NCBI GenBank assembly: GCA_963724625.1
Contig: CAVRVO010000027.1
Span: forward strand, 1-20,380
DNA length: 20,380 bases
Direction: 5' to 3'
Source: DATBVX01 sp963724625
GTDB lineage: Bacteria; Pseudomonadota; Gammaproteobacteria; Steroidobacterales; Steroidobacteraceae
A program made the translations under genes and the position numbers. The notes beneath the pieces are model-generated. The model made no database searches and was not told where the DNA came from. It saw only the letters and a list, made by a program, of their open reading frames with translations. Each line of letters begins with the position of its first letter. The stretch's first letter is position 1. Shown here one piece after another: positions 7,065-14,472 of the stretch.

Positions 7065-8399
7065 TCAGGTCGCTGCCAGCCCCGCAGGAGTTGTGGACGC
7101 AGCAGTTCGCCAGGCACGGCCGTTGGGAAATAAGTGATCTCCAAGTGACTGCGCGTGCATCTCTGCGGAGAAACCGGGAGCCGTCGGAGCCAGATACCGT
7201 CCTCTTCGAATTCGCACAGGGTCGACGAAGTGCTCGTGCAGATGGTCGACAAACTCAATGGCACGATCCTCCATTGAGCCGCTGATGGCCACGTAGTCAG
7301 CCATTGCGAGGTGCTGCACGAGCTCGCACAGGCCCACACCGCCTGCATGTGGGAACACGCGCACGCCAAATTTGGCCGCCATCAACAGAATTGCGAGGTT
7401 TTCGTTGACACCACCGACGCGCGCCGCATCGATTTGAATCAGATCCACAGCCTTCGCCTGAAACAGTTGCTTGAACATCACCCGATTGTGAATGTGCTCG
7501 CCTGTGGAAACGGGAAGAGGTGCAACAGCTCTGCGAATTGTTGCGTGGCCGAGGATGTCATCCGGGCTGGTCGGCTCTTCGATCCACGCAATGTTGAAAG
7601 GTGCAAGCCGCCGGAGCCATGGAATTGCTGTGGTCACATCCCAGCGCTGATTCGCATCGATCGCTAACGCCACGCCTTCCCCGATAGCCTCGCGTGCGAT
7701 TCGGCAACGTCGCACGTCGTCCTCCACATTCAGCCCCACTTTGAGTTTCATGGTTCGAAAGCCATCGTTGACGGCCTCGACTGCCAGCCGCGCCAGCTTC
7801 TCGTCGGAGTAGCCCAGCCACCCTGGTGAAGTCGTGTAGGCGGGATATCCACGATCCACCAGGTTGACGAGACGCGCTGCCCTACCCGGCATGGCGGCGT
7901 GAAGAATCGCCAGAGCCTCCGAGCGGGTAAGGGCGTCAGTGATGTATCGGAAGTCGATTAGATCGGTAATCTGCTCTGGGCTCATCTCCGCAATGAGTCG
8001 CCACACCGGTTTGCCGGCGCGACGCCCCGCCATATCCCACGCGGCATTGATCACCGCGCCGATTGCCATGTGCATCACTCCCTTCTCAGGCCCAAGCCAG
8101 CGCAGCTGCGAGTCGTTCGTTAACCGCCGCGCGAAGGCGCCGAGGTCGCTGACCACCTCATCGACTGGTAAGCCAACGACGAGATGGGATAGGGCAGCGA
8201 GCGCAGCGGTTTGCACATCGTTGCCCCGACCAATAGTGAAGACAAAGCCGTGTCCGCAAAGGCCCGTGGGATCGTTCGTGCGGAGCCGCACGTACGCAGC
8301 TGAGTAGTCCGGATCAGGATTCATCGCGTCCGAGCCATCCAACTCGCGCGATGTTTGGAATCGCACGTCGAAGGTGTCCAGTGCAGTAATCACAGCCAT
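7065..8399 (-). CDS. fucD: L-fuconate dehydratase (enolase superfamily)
   Basis: Dehydrates L-fuconate to 2-keto-3-deoxy-L-fuconate in the cytoplasm, with Mg2+. From the ATG at 8399 it has 444 residues with a capping domain, then the barrel. Seen are MKLKVG (K218, K220), AIDANQRW (D248), WIEEPTSPDD (E274), STGEH (E301) and FPHAGG (H351). In the characterised X. campestris enzyme (Yew and colleagues, as I recall it) the key residues are K220, D248, E274, E301 and H351. The numbers coincide, which identifies the enzyme and favours this start over the ATG at 8414. GAGG 9 nt upstream (8409-8412) agrees. It is the last gene of the long minus-strand operon, 26 nt after the frameshifted FAH-family gene. 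Confidence 0.96.
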   Translation of the reverse strand: MAVITALDTFDVRFQTSRELDGSDAMNPDPDYSAAYVRLRTNDPTGLCGHGFVFTIGRGNDVQTAALAALSHLVVGLPVDEVVSDLGAFARRLTNDSQLRWLGPEKGVMHMAIGAVINAAWDMAGRRAGKPVWRLIAEMSPEQITDLIDFRYITDALTRSEALAILHAAMPGRAARLVNLVDRGYPAYTTSPGWLGYSDEKLARLAVEAVNDGFRTMKLKVGLNVEDDVRRCRIAREAIGEGVALAIDANQRWDVTTAIPWLRRLAPFNIAWIEEPTSPDDILGHATIRRAVAPLPVSTGEHIHNRVMFKQLFQAKAVDLIQIDAARVGGVNENLAILLMAAKFGVRVFPHAGGVGLCELVQHLAMADYVAISGSMEDRAIEFVDHLHEHFVDPVRIRRGRYLAPTAPGFSAEMHAQSLGDHLFPNGRAWRTAASTTPAGLAAT

Positions 8400-8425
8400 C
8401 TTGGGTCGCCTCATCAGTCGTTCGG

Positions 8426-9272
8426 TTACGTTGCGGCCAATACCCGCTGACGCTGGCAGCCGAGTCGTTCAATCTGCACGTCGATGACGTCGCCAGGGCG
8501 CAGATATACGGGTGGCTTCTGGCCAAGGCCGACCCCCGAAGGAGTGCCTGTGCTGATTACGTCGCCCGGCGCCAAGGTCATGTAGCGGCTGATGTAACTA
8601 ACCAACCGTGCGACGCCGAATACCATCGTCCGCGAATTGCCATTCTGATATTGGTGCCCGTTAACGCTTAGCGTCATGGCGAGGTTCTGCGGCTCGAGTA
8701 CCTCATCGGATGTCACCAGCCATGGGCCGATTGGTCCGAAGCGTGTCGCAGCTCTTGCCTTTCACCCACTGACCGCCGTGCTCGAGCTGGAAGGCGCGCT
8801 CCGATACGTCATTGACGATCAAGTAGCCGGCGACATGAGCCAGCGCTTCGGAAACCGGTACGTCGCGTGCGGTGTCGCCGATCACAACGCCCAGTTCGAC
8901 TTCCCAGTCGGTCTTTTCAGCGCCACGCGGGATAACAATGTTGTCGTTGGCACCGACGATTGCGGTCGTGGCCTTCATGAATATGACAGGCTGCTCCGGC
9001 ACCGCCATCCGCGACTCCGCTGCGTGGTCAGTGAAATTGAGGCCGACGCAGATGAACTTGCCGATCCGACCAACTGGCGCGCCGTATCGAGGCACGCCGC
9101 CTACGATTGGCAAGGTTGAAGGCTCGAGCGCGCGTAGCCTGGCGAGACCTCGCTCGGTCAGCACCTCACCGGCTATGTCATCCACAACCGCGGACAAGTC
9201 GCGGATCGCGCCATCTTCATCAATCAGGCCCGGCTTCTCGTGGCCAGCTTGGCCATAGCGTATGAGCTTCAT
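8426..9272 (-). pseudogene. Frameshifted FAH-family hydrolase (2,4-diketo-3-deoxy-L-fuconate hydrolase)
   Basis: The fumarylacetoacetate-hydrolase family supplies the last step of the oxidative fucose pathway, splitting 2,4-diketo-3-deoxy-L-fuconate to pyruvate and L-lactate. The first 177 codons read correctly: FICVGLNFTDHAAES (73-87), FMKATTAIVGANDNI (98-112), DWEVELGVVIG with metal ligands E124 and E126, NDVSERAFQ with D155, and GGQWVKGKSCDT. One extra base near 8741-8743 then shifts the frame, and translation stops at 8703. Removing it gives FGPIGPWLVTSDEV and the rest of the domain (MVFGVARLVSYISRYM, GDVISTGTPSGVGLG) to a stop at 8426, about 281 residues, the usual length. No slippery heptamer is visible. 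It may be a genuine inactivation or a sequence error. It starts 11 nt after the SDR gene. Confidence 0.88.
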
Positions 9273-9283
9273 GCTGTTCGGGG

Positions 9284-10030
9284 TCAGGTGGTCCAGCCGC
9301 CGTCGATGATGTGGATGGCGCCAGTGACGAATGAGGATTCATCAGAGGCCAAGTAGACGACTAGCGCGGCGACCTCCTTAGGATCTCCGAGGCGGCCCAT
9401 GGGCTGGCGCTCCTTGAAGCTCTTCCATACCGCGTCTTGATCGCCACCGAGCTCAGCAACGCGAGCCGCCAGGGATGGAGTGCTGATCGTGCCGGGGCAG
9501 ATTGCGTTGCAACGCACGCCCTTGGCGACATAGTCGGCCGCGATCGATTTGCTCAATCCAATCACGGCGGCCTTCGACGCACCGTAGGCGCAGCGATTCG
9601 GCACGCCCTTCACACTCGAGGCTACCGAAGACATGTTGATGATGCTTCCCCTACCCTGCGCGATCATGCCGGGCAGCACCGCTTTGCAGAGAAAGTACAT
9701 CGCATCGACATTGATCCCGAACGAGCGTCGCCACGCACTCTCTTCGCACTCAAGGATGCTGCCCTGGTGAACAACGCCGGCGCAATTGAACAGCACATCG
9801 AACGCTGCTCGACTGCCAACAAACGCGCGGACAGCGGTAGGGTCAGTGACATCGAGCGTGTACGCACTGATGTTTGCCTGACCCGCTGCCAGCGATTCCA
9901 ACGCACCGGCATCGATGTCAGTAGCAACTACATGCGCACCCTCACGGGCACACGCCAATGCACTCTCTCGGCCGATGCCCGCGCCGGCCGCTGTAACCAA
10001 CATGCGCTTCGAGGCGAGACGTCCACTCAT
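9284..10030 (-). CDS. SDR: probable 2-keto-3-deoxy-L-fuconate dehydrogenase
   Basis: 248-residue classical short-chain dehydrogenase, NAD-linked and cytoplasmic. The cofactor motif is TAAGAGIG (13-20), D38 after the second strand favours NAD, and FNCAG is at 81-85. The catalytic residues are S135, Y149 and K153 (MSSVASS, YGASK). SSVASSVKGVPNRC, CPGTISTPSL and the end IIDGGW closely resemble human DHRS6/BDH2 and the X. campestris enzyme that oxidises 2-keto-3-deoxy-L-fuconate. The ATG overlaps the stop of the lactonase gene as ATGA, and GGAG lies 8 nt upstream (10039-10042). The frame stays open further upstream, but that part is arginine-rich and lies within the lactonase gene. L-fucose dehydrogenase is an alternative, though the aldo/keto reductase gene fits that role. 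Confidence 0.92.
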   Translation of the reverse strand: MSGRLASKRMLVTAAGAGIGRESALACAREGAHVVATDIDAGALESLAAGQANISAYTLDVTDPTAVRAFVGSRAAFDVLFNCAGVVHQGSILECEESAWRRSFGINVDAMYFLCKAVLPGMIAQGRGSIINMSSVASSVKGVPNRCAYGASKAAVIGLSKSIAADYVAKGVRCNAICPGTISTPSLAARVAELGGDQDAVWKSFKERQPMGRLGDPKEVAALVVYLASDESSFVTGAIHIIDGGWTT

Positions 10031-10869
10031 CTCAACGACTCCAATGAGTAGAACGCGATGGCGTTTGTGCCGAAGACGGCAGCCTCGTGCCCGGGTGCAT
10101 GCCGTCCCACGAGGTCGCTTGCTAACGCGAGCCAGCGACCGTAGTCGCAGACACTGTTGAGAACTGGCCAGTCGCTGCCCCACAACACACGCTCCGGACC
10201 AAAGCACGCGAAGACATGTGCTGCATAGGAGTCGAGTATCTCGACTCCAGCGTCGCCGCCTGCTTCTGTCAGCAGCCCCGATAGCTTGCACCGGGCGGCG
10301 GTTTCGTGCGCGAGCCGGGCCATGTCGTCAGCCCAGATTGAGAATCCGTTGCCGGCAATGTTCGGCTTGCCGGCATGGTCAATCACGACTCGTAGGTTGG
10401 GATGCTGACGCAGCCGCTTGCGCAACATGGTCAAATGTTGCGGTCTAACGAGCGCGTCGAACGACAAGTCGTGCTCGACCATCGCATTGAAAGCGGGATC
10501 GAGTTGCGGTTGCAGAACCCAGTTCGGATCTACGATGTCCTGCATCATTGGGCGCAAACCCTTAAGGAGGCCGTTGCCAGAGGCGACCAGAGCTGCGATC
10601 CGCTGAGGCGCGTCGTGCCTTTCAAAGTCGATCCAGCCGACGACACCGCTGATGAACGGGTACTCCGCGCCCAGTTCAAGCAAATAGCGTGTCTCACCTT
10701 CGGTGGCCGCCGCCTGCACGAGCACCGTGGCGTCGACGTTGCTCGTCTTGAGCAGCGGGACCAGATGGTGCGGAAGGTAGTCGCGGTAGAGCACACCGAG
10801 GTTCGGCTGCAACCACCCGTAGTCGCCACGGTCGAGTCGCCAGAAGTGTTGGTGTGCATCGACGATCAC
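10027..10869 (-). CDS. L-fuconolactone hydrolase (amidohydrolase family, COG3618)
   Basis: Opens L-fucono-lactone to L-fuconate in the cytoplasm. The 280 residues form an amidohydrolase barrel (Amidohydro_2): DAHQHFW with metal ligands H6 and H8, VVIDHAGKPN with H165, and LWGSDWPV with D233. YGWLQPN and GLRPMMQDI are typical of the sugar-lactonase branch. The GTG at 10869 is chosen because it overlaps the stop of the aldo/keto reductase gene as GTGA and puts DAHQH right at the N-terminus as in relatives. A TTG further upstream (10923) would add 18 unrelated residues. The next gene overlaps as ATGA. These couplings tie lactone formation, lactone opening and the later dehydrogenase into one translation unit. 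Confidence 0.93.
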   Translation of the reverse strand: MIVDAHQHFWRLDRGDYGWLQPNLGVLYRDYLPHHLVPLLKTSNVDATVLVQAAATEGETRYLLELGAEYPFISGVVGWIDFERHDAPQRIAALVASGNGLLKGLRPMMQDIVDPNWVLQPQLDPAFNAMVEHDLSFDALVRPQHLTMLRKRLRQHPNLRVVIDHAGKPNIAGNGFSIWADDMARLAHETAARCKLSGLLTEAGGDAGVEILDSYAAHVFACFGPERVLWGSDWPVLNSVCDYGRWLALASDLVGRHAPGHEAAVFGTNAIAFYSLESLR

Positions 10870-11930
10870 CTTGGCACCATGACACCGGGCGCGAGCAGTC
10901 CTTCCGCGCGCAGGTGCACCCAAAGGCTGGCGGGCAGCGTGGCGTCTAGTCGCGCGACGGCGCTGCGAACTTCCTCAATCGAACGCAGTCCCGCGACGAC
11001 AGTCGCCACGGCCGGGTGCGCCAACGGGAACTGCAGCGCGGCCGCGCCCACATCAACGCGCTCCGCCGCGCACACGTCATAAATGCGTTGGGCGCGCACC
11101 AAAGTTGCAGGATCCACGGGGGTGTAGTTATAGGTTGCACCTGGTGTGAGCGCGTCGCCGAGCAGCCCCGAGTTGTATGGCCCCGCGGCCAGGATCGCTA
11201 CCGAGCGGCGCAGCGCTTCTTCCATGACCCCCCGCGAGCCATCCTGCTCAAGCAAGGTGTAGCGGCCCGCGAGCATGATGCAGTCGAGAGGGAACAGCGG
11301 CATCAGTTCAAGGCAGATTGCCTCTTCGTTCACTCCAATGCCGATGGCCCGGCAGCCTCCGGAGGCTTTCAGTTCGGCCATTGCAGGAAGCGCCTCGTCG
11401 AGCGCCTGGCGCAGGCGCTGAGGATGCTGCTCTCCATGAGTGAGGCGACCAATATCGTGCAGTAACAGCACATCAACGTAGTCGACTCCGAGCCGTTCGA
11501 GGCTGGAATCGAACGAACGCATCACACCGTCGTAGCTGTAGTCGAACACGGCCTTTCGGCCGACGACGGCGAAGCCATCACTGGGCTGCCCGCCTCCACG
11601 ATCGGCCACGATCGAACGTCCGACTTTTGTCGATACTACGAATGAATCACGAGGGGTGCCGGCCAGGCCGCGACCGAGGCGACGTTCGCTCAGCCCGTAA
11701 CCGTAGTACGGCGCGGTATCGAAAACATTGATGCCGCAGCGAAGCGCCTCCTGCACGGCGGCTACGGCCGATTCATCGCTAACCTCAGCATAGAGATTGC
11801 CAATTGGCGCAGCACCAAAACCCAGCAACGATGCATTGACGCCCCGGTCGAGGAAACCACGATGCTCGGACCTGGATGCCGAATGCATGGATGACTGCGA
11901 CGTTCCTTTGATTGCGACGATCTCTTGCAT
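10866..11930 (-). CDS. Aldo/keto reductase, probable L-fucose dehydrogenase
   Basis: First cytoplasmic step: oxidation of L-fucose to L-fucono-lactone with NAD(P)+. Seen are GFGAAPIGNLY near the N-terminus; NVFDTAPYYGYGLSERRLG, with D71 and Y76 of the AKR tetrad; VVSTKVGR with K102; and VLLLHDIG with H158. DFVVSTK-type strands and the C-terminal LAHPAVATVVAGLRSIEEV are also normal for the fold. This AKR subgroup (GAAPIGNLY) is regularly found in fucose and galactose dehydrogenase genes. The start is uncertain: ATG 11930 (354 residues) or ATG 11888 (340 residues, closer to the usual distance to the GFG motif). Neither has a strong ribosome binding site. The gene lies 50 nt after the GH141-like gene and overlaps the lactonase gene by 4 nt. 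Confidence 0.9.
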   Translation of the reverse strand: MQEIVAIKGTSQSSMHSASRSEHRGFLDRGVNASLLGFGAAPIGNLYAEVSDESAVAAVQEALRCGINVFDTAPYYGYGLSERRLGRGLAGTPRDSFVVSTKVGRSIVADRGGGQPSDGFAVVGRKAVFDYSYDGVMRSFDSSLERLGVDYVDVLLLHDIGRLTHGEQHPQRLRQALDEALPAMAELKASGGCRAIGIGVNEEAICLELMPLFPLDCIMLAGRYTLLEQDGSRGVMEEALRRSVAILAAGPYNSGLLGDALTPGATYNYTPVDPATLVRAQRIYDVCAAERVDVGAAALQFPLAHPAVATVVAGLRSIEEVRSAVARLDATLPASLWVHLRAEGLLAPGVMVPR

Positions 11931-11980
11931 GGCGCATCTCAGCGCTGACTGTGGCTTGTGCGGCGTCTGGATGTCATCGC

Positions 11981-14437
11981 TCACTCGGGCTGGAATTTCA
12001 ACGTGATGTGCTGCGGCTGTTGATTTCGCATGATCACGAACTCTCGCTGCCCGAGCCACCGCTGAGCGCTATACAACGTCATCAGGGTCGCCAGATTCTC
12101 GATCGCTTCCGTCGGGCTGTACTCGTAGGCGGCTGCTTCCAGGATCACATCATTGGCTCGCAGGCCTGACCGCTCGGCGAGGCTGCCAGCGGGGACGGCG
12201 AGCACTAATACGCCTTTGGGCTCCGCAAGGCCTGCAGCTGACTGTTCACCGAGAGTCGTCACCGACTTGACCTTAGCGCCCAAGAACTCCAGCACCTCAT
12301 CGGGCGCCAGGTTCGCTGGAGAAATGAGCTCTGGAAGCAGCGCAGTCCTTGCCCGCTGCTTCAGCCGGGCACTGGTCACCCCGAATTGGTCCATGGGGAA
12401 ATTCTTGAAGCCGATCAGCAACGCGGGACTGTCCTCAGCGACGCGGAAATCGCCAGCGTGTGCATCCATGAACTTCGGATCGCCAGCACGCGAGTGTGCG
12501 TCGATTCCCAGGGACTGCGCCTGCCTCAGGGCAGGAGCGGACGGAAGCAAGTTGTAGTCGATAGTAGCGTCCCAATGCTCCATCAGGATTGGTTGATGAG
12601 GCGCCATGGCGATGTTGTGCTCAAAGCGATCGCCGCTCTGCGCGAACCAGACATGGGGATGAAACCCATTGTTGACGAGTACGTTGTTCCAGGCTTCGCG
12701 ATCGAAACCCTCCCGGAACTTGAGACCGCCGCTCAACAGCAAGTTGTCGTGAATGCGATAATTCGATGACCCATCGTCCAGGTCTATGTCCCAGCCACTG
12801 TCGCAGCGAAAGCGGTTGTACCGCAAAGTGGTTGGTTCAATCGCGTCGAGCTTCCACATCCCGGGGTTGGCACTATTGATGCGATCCATTACTTGGCGAT
12901 CTGGATGCCAGAAGCGATCCCGGCCCCAGCTATTGAAAGCACCGTTGTCACCCGTTTCCATGACTGTGTTGAACACATCGTTATACTCAATGACATGCCC
13001 ACCCCAAGTGCCGTCGCCGATGTTGATGCCCGCACGCGGCACGTTGTAAATGCTGTTGTGAGCGATCGTTATTCTGAGTGCCATCGAGATCTCTACGCCC
13101 GCCGCCTGTTTTTCAGCGGTACCAATATCGTGGATGAGATTGTCCTCGGCACGTGAATCAGCGGGATATTCGGGCGTCTTTGGCCCGACCGCGCGATCGA
13201 GTTCCTCGAGCGCGACAAAGTCCTGATAGCGGAAACTTGGTGAGCGCACGGCCTGTGGTCGACCCACGAAGCTGATCGCGCTGCCACCCACGTCGTGGAC
13301 GTGGTTGCCCATGATGGTGATGCGACGATTGTAGCCACTGACCAATATGGCGTTGCCACCCAGTTGCGAGAGCTCATTGTCAGAGACGGCCACGTCCTCT
13401 GTGTTCTCGAGATAAATGGCCGCTTCGCGGGCAATCATCCAGTCGCTGCGCAGCAGCGGTTCCGTGCTTTGCAGGAACGATGATCCGGCGTGGCCGAGCG
13501 TGAGGCCGGAGATCTGCACGTAGCGCACGGGCGATTCGTTGCCGCCCTGGATGTCAACCACCCGTGCAACGCCGCTGGCCTCGACCGTCGCTTCACGCAA
13601 GTGAACGTCGCGCGGCGGCATGAAGTACAACGTCGACGTCCCGGCGTTCAGGTACCACTCGCCGGCTGTGTCGAGCTCCTCGAAGATGTTCTCGACGTAT
13701 CTATATTTCGGATGGGGTTTGGACGGCCGGTTGTTCCCCACGCCCTCGCCGAGAATCAGCGAGCCGTCTGGATTCTTGCCGAGGATGGGCACTTGCACCC
13801 CACCCCAACGATTCTCATGCAGCGCGTGCACGACGCCGCCCGCTGGATTTTTCCAACGCTTGACTCGCTCCGGCGAAAGCGCATCCGCGGCGTAGCCATT
13901 GAGCACGACTGCGTGCGCGTCGAAATTGGGATACCGCGCGCGCACCTGGCGCTTTCCGTCTACAAAGAGTTGATCAAAGGATGCGCCGCTGACAGTTGCC
14001 TGCACGATGCCATTGCGATAGGGCCGCCATCGCAACGTCAACTTGCGCCCTGCAAGTAGCCGTGGCGCCGCTGCAGATGCTGCGGCAATCACGGTGGGTA
14101 CCTCGCGTGTTCCGGACAGCTCTGGTCCGATCTTCAGCGGCGCAGCTACATAGTAATCGCCATCGCCGATCTCAATCCTGATAGCAGCCGAAGATTCACG
14201 GCGCTTGAGCTGCGTCGCTGCTTCTAGAGCCTCCCCCACCGTTGCGAATGCACGATCACCTTTGTTGCCGGCATGAGCTGAATCCACGCGAAACACTATT
14301 GCCGAATCTTCGGCCTTGGCTTCGGTGATAGTCCGCTCTTCCGAATGGGCCGCACAAACCAGGCATGCGGCCCCCAGCAGCAGTGTTTTCCATGCCACGC
14401 GCGATTTGTCCTTCAGGCACGTGAAGACGCAACCCAT
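11981..14437 (-). CDS. Secreted right-handed beta-helix protein with C-terminal PDZ domain, GH141-like
   Basis: 818 residues. Signal peptide up to about residue 32. N-terminal part (45-300) with DGDYYV, GKRQVRARYPN and the stretch EGVGNNRPSKPHPKYRYVENIFEELDTAGEWYLN, then about twelve beta-helix turns (300-680, many N-x-I/V repeats such as ISGLTLGHAGSS, VSDNELSQLGGNAI, IAHNSIYNVPRAGINIG), and a PDZ-like domain at about 715-818 (GVLVLAVPAGSLAERSGLRANDVIL). The architecture up to residue 700 resembles GH141, whose founding member is an alpha-L-fucosidase of Bacteroides. Acidic clusters TVMETGDNGAF (491-501) and SGWDIDLDDGSSN (547-559) are candidate active-site parts. The start is fixed by a strong ribosome binding site. 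It lies 35 nt after the TonB receptor gene. The function is likely but not certain. Confidence 0.8.
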   Translation of the reverse strand: MGCVFTCLKDKSRVAWKTLLLGAACLVCAAHSEERTITEAKAEDSAIVFRVDSAHAGNKGDRAFATVGEALEAATQLKRRESSAAIRIEIGDGDYYVAAPLKIGPELSGTREVPTVIAAASAAAPRLLAGRKLTLRWRPYRNGIVQATVSGASFDQLFVDGKRQVRARYPNFDAHAVVLNGYAADALSPERVKRWKNPAGGVVHALHENRWGGVQVPILGKNPDGSLILGEGVGNNRPSKPHPKYRYVENIFEELDTAGEWYLNAGTSTLYFMPPRDVHLREATVEASGVARVVDIQGGNESPVRYVQISGLTLGHAGSSFLQSTEPLLRSDWMIAREAAIYLENTEDVAVSDNELSQLGGNAILVSGYNRRITIMGNHVHDVGGSAISFVGRPQAVRSPSFRYQDFVALEELDRAVGPKTPEYPADSRAEDNLIHDIGTAEKQAAGVEISMALRITIAHNSIYNVPRAGINIGDGTWGGHVIEYNDVFNTVMETGDNGAFNSWGRDRFWHPDRQVMDRINSANPGMWKLDAIEPTTLRYNRFRCDSGWDIDLDDGSSNYRIHDNLLLSGGLKFREGFDREAWNNVLVNNGFHPHVWFAQSGDRFEHNIAMAPHQPILMEHWDATIDYNLLPSAPALRQAQSLGIDAHSRAGDPKFMDAHAGDFRVAEDSPALLIGFKNFPMDQFGVTSARLKQRARTALLPELISPANLAPDEVLEFLGAKVKSVTTLGEQSAAGLAEPKGVLVLAVPAGSLAERSGLRANDVILEAAAYEYSPTEAIENLATLMTLYSAQRWLGQREFVIMRNQQPQHITLKFQPE

Positions 14438-14439
14438 AT

Positions 14440-14445
14440 CTCCTC
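14440..14445 (-). promoter_or_regulatory. Ribosome binding site of the GH141-like gene
   Basis: GAGGAG on the minus strand close before the ATG at 14437. It favours this start over the GTG at 14473, which overlaps the receptor stop and would put 12 extra residues before the signal peptide. Confidence 0.65.
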
Positions 14446-14472
14446 GATGTGAGTCAACCTTGACACCGCTCA

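Noticed and set aside
8703..8746. Programmed ribosomal frameshifting in the FAH-family gene
   Set aside because: No slippery heptamer, internal Shine-Dalgarno sequence or stimulatory hairpin is evident around the shift, and the family is not known for recoding.
10031..10291. N-terminal extension of the SDR gene
   Set aside because: The frame stays open, but the added 87 residues are arginine- and cysteine-rich and lie inside the lactonase gene. The ATG at 10030 has GGAG at good spacing and gives a normal SDR N-terminus.
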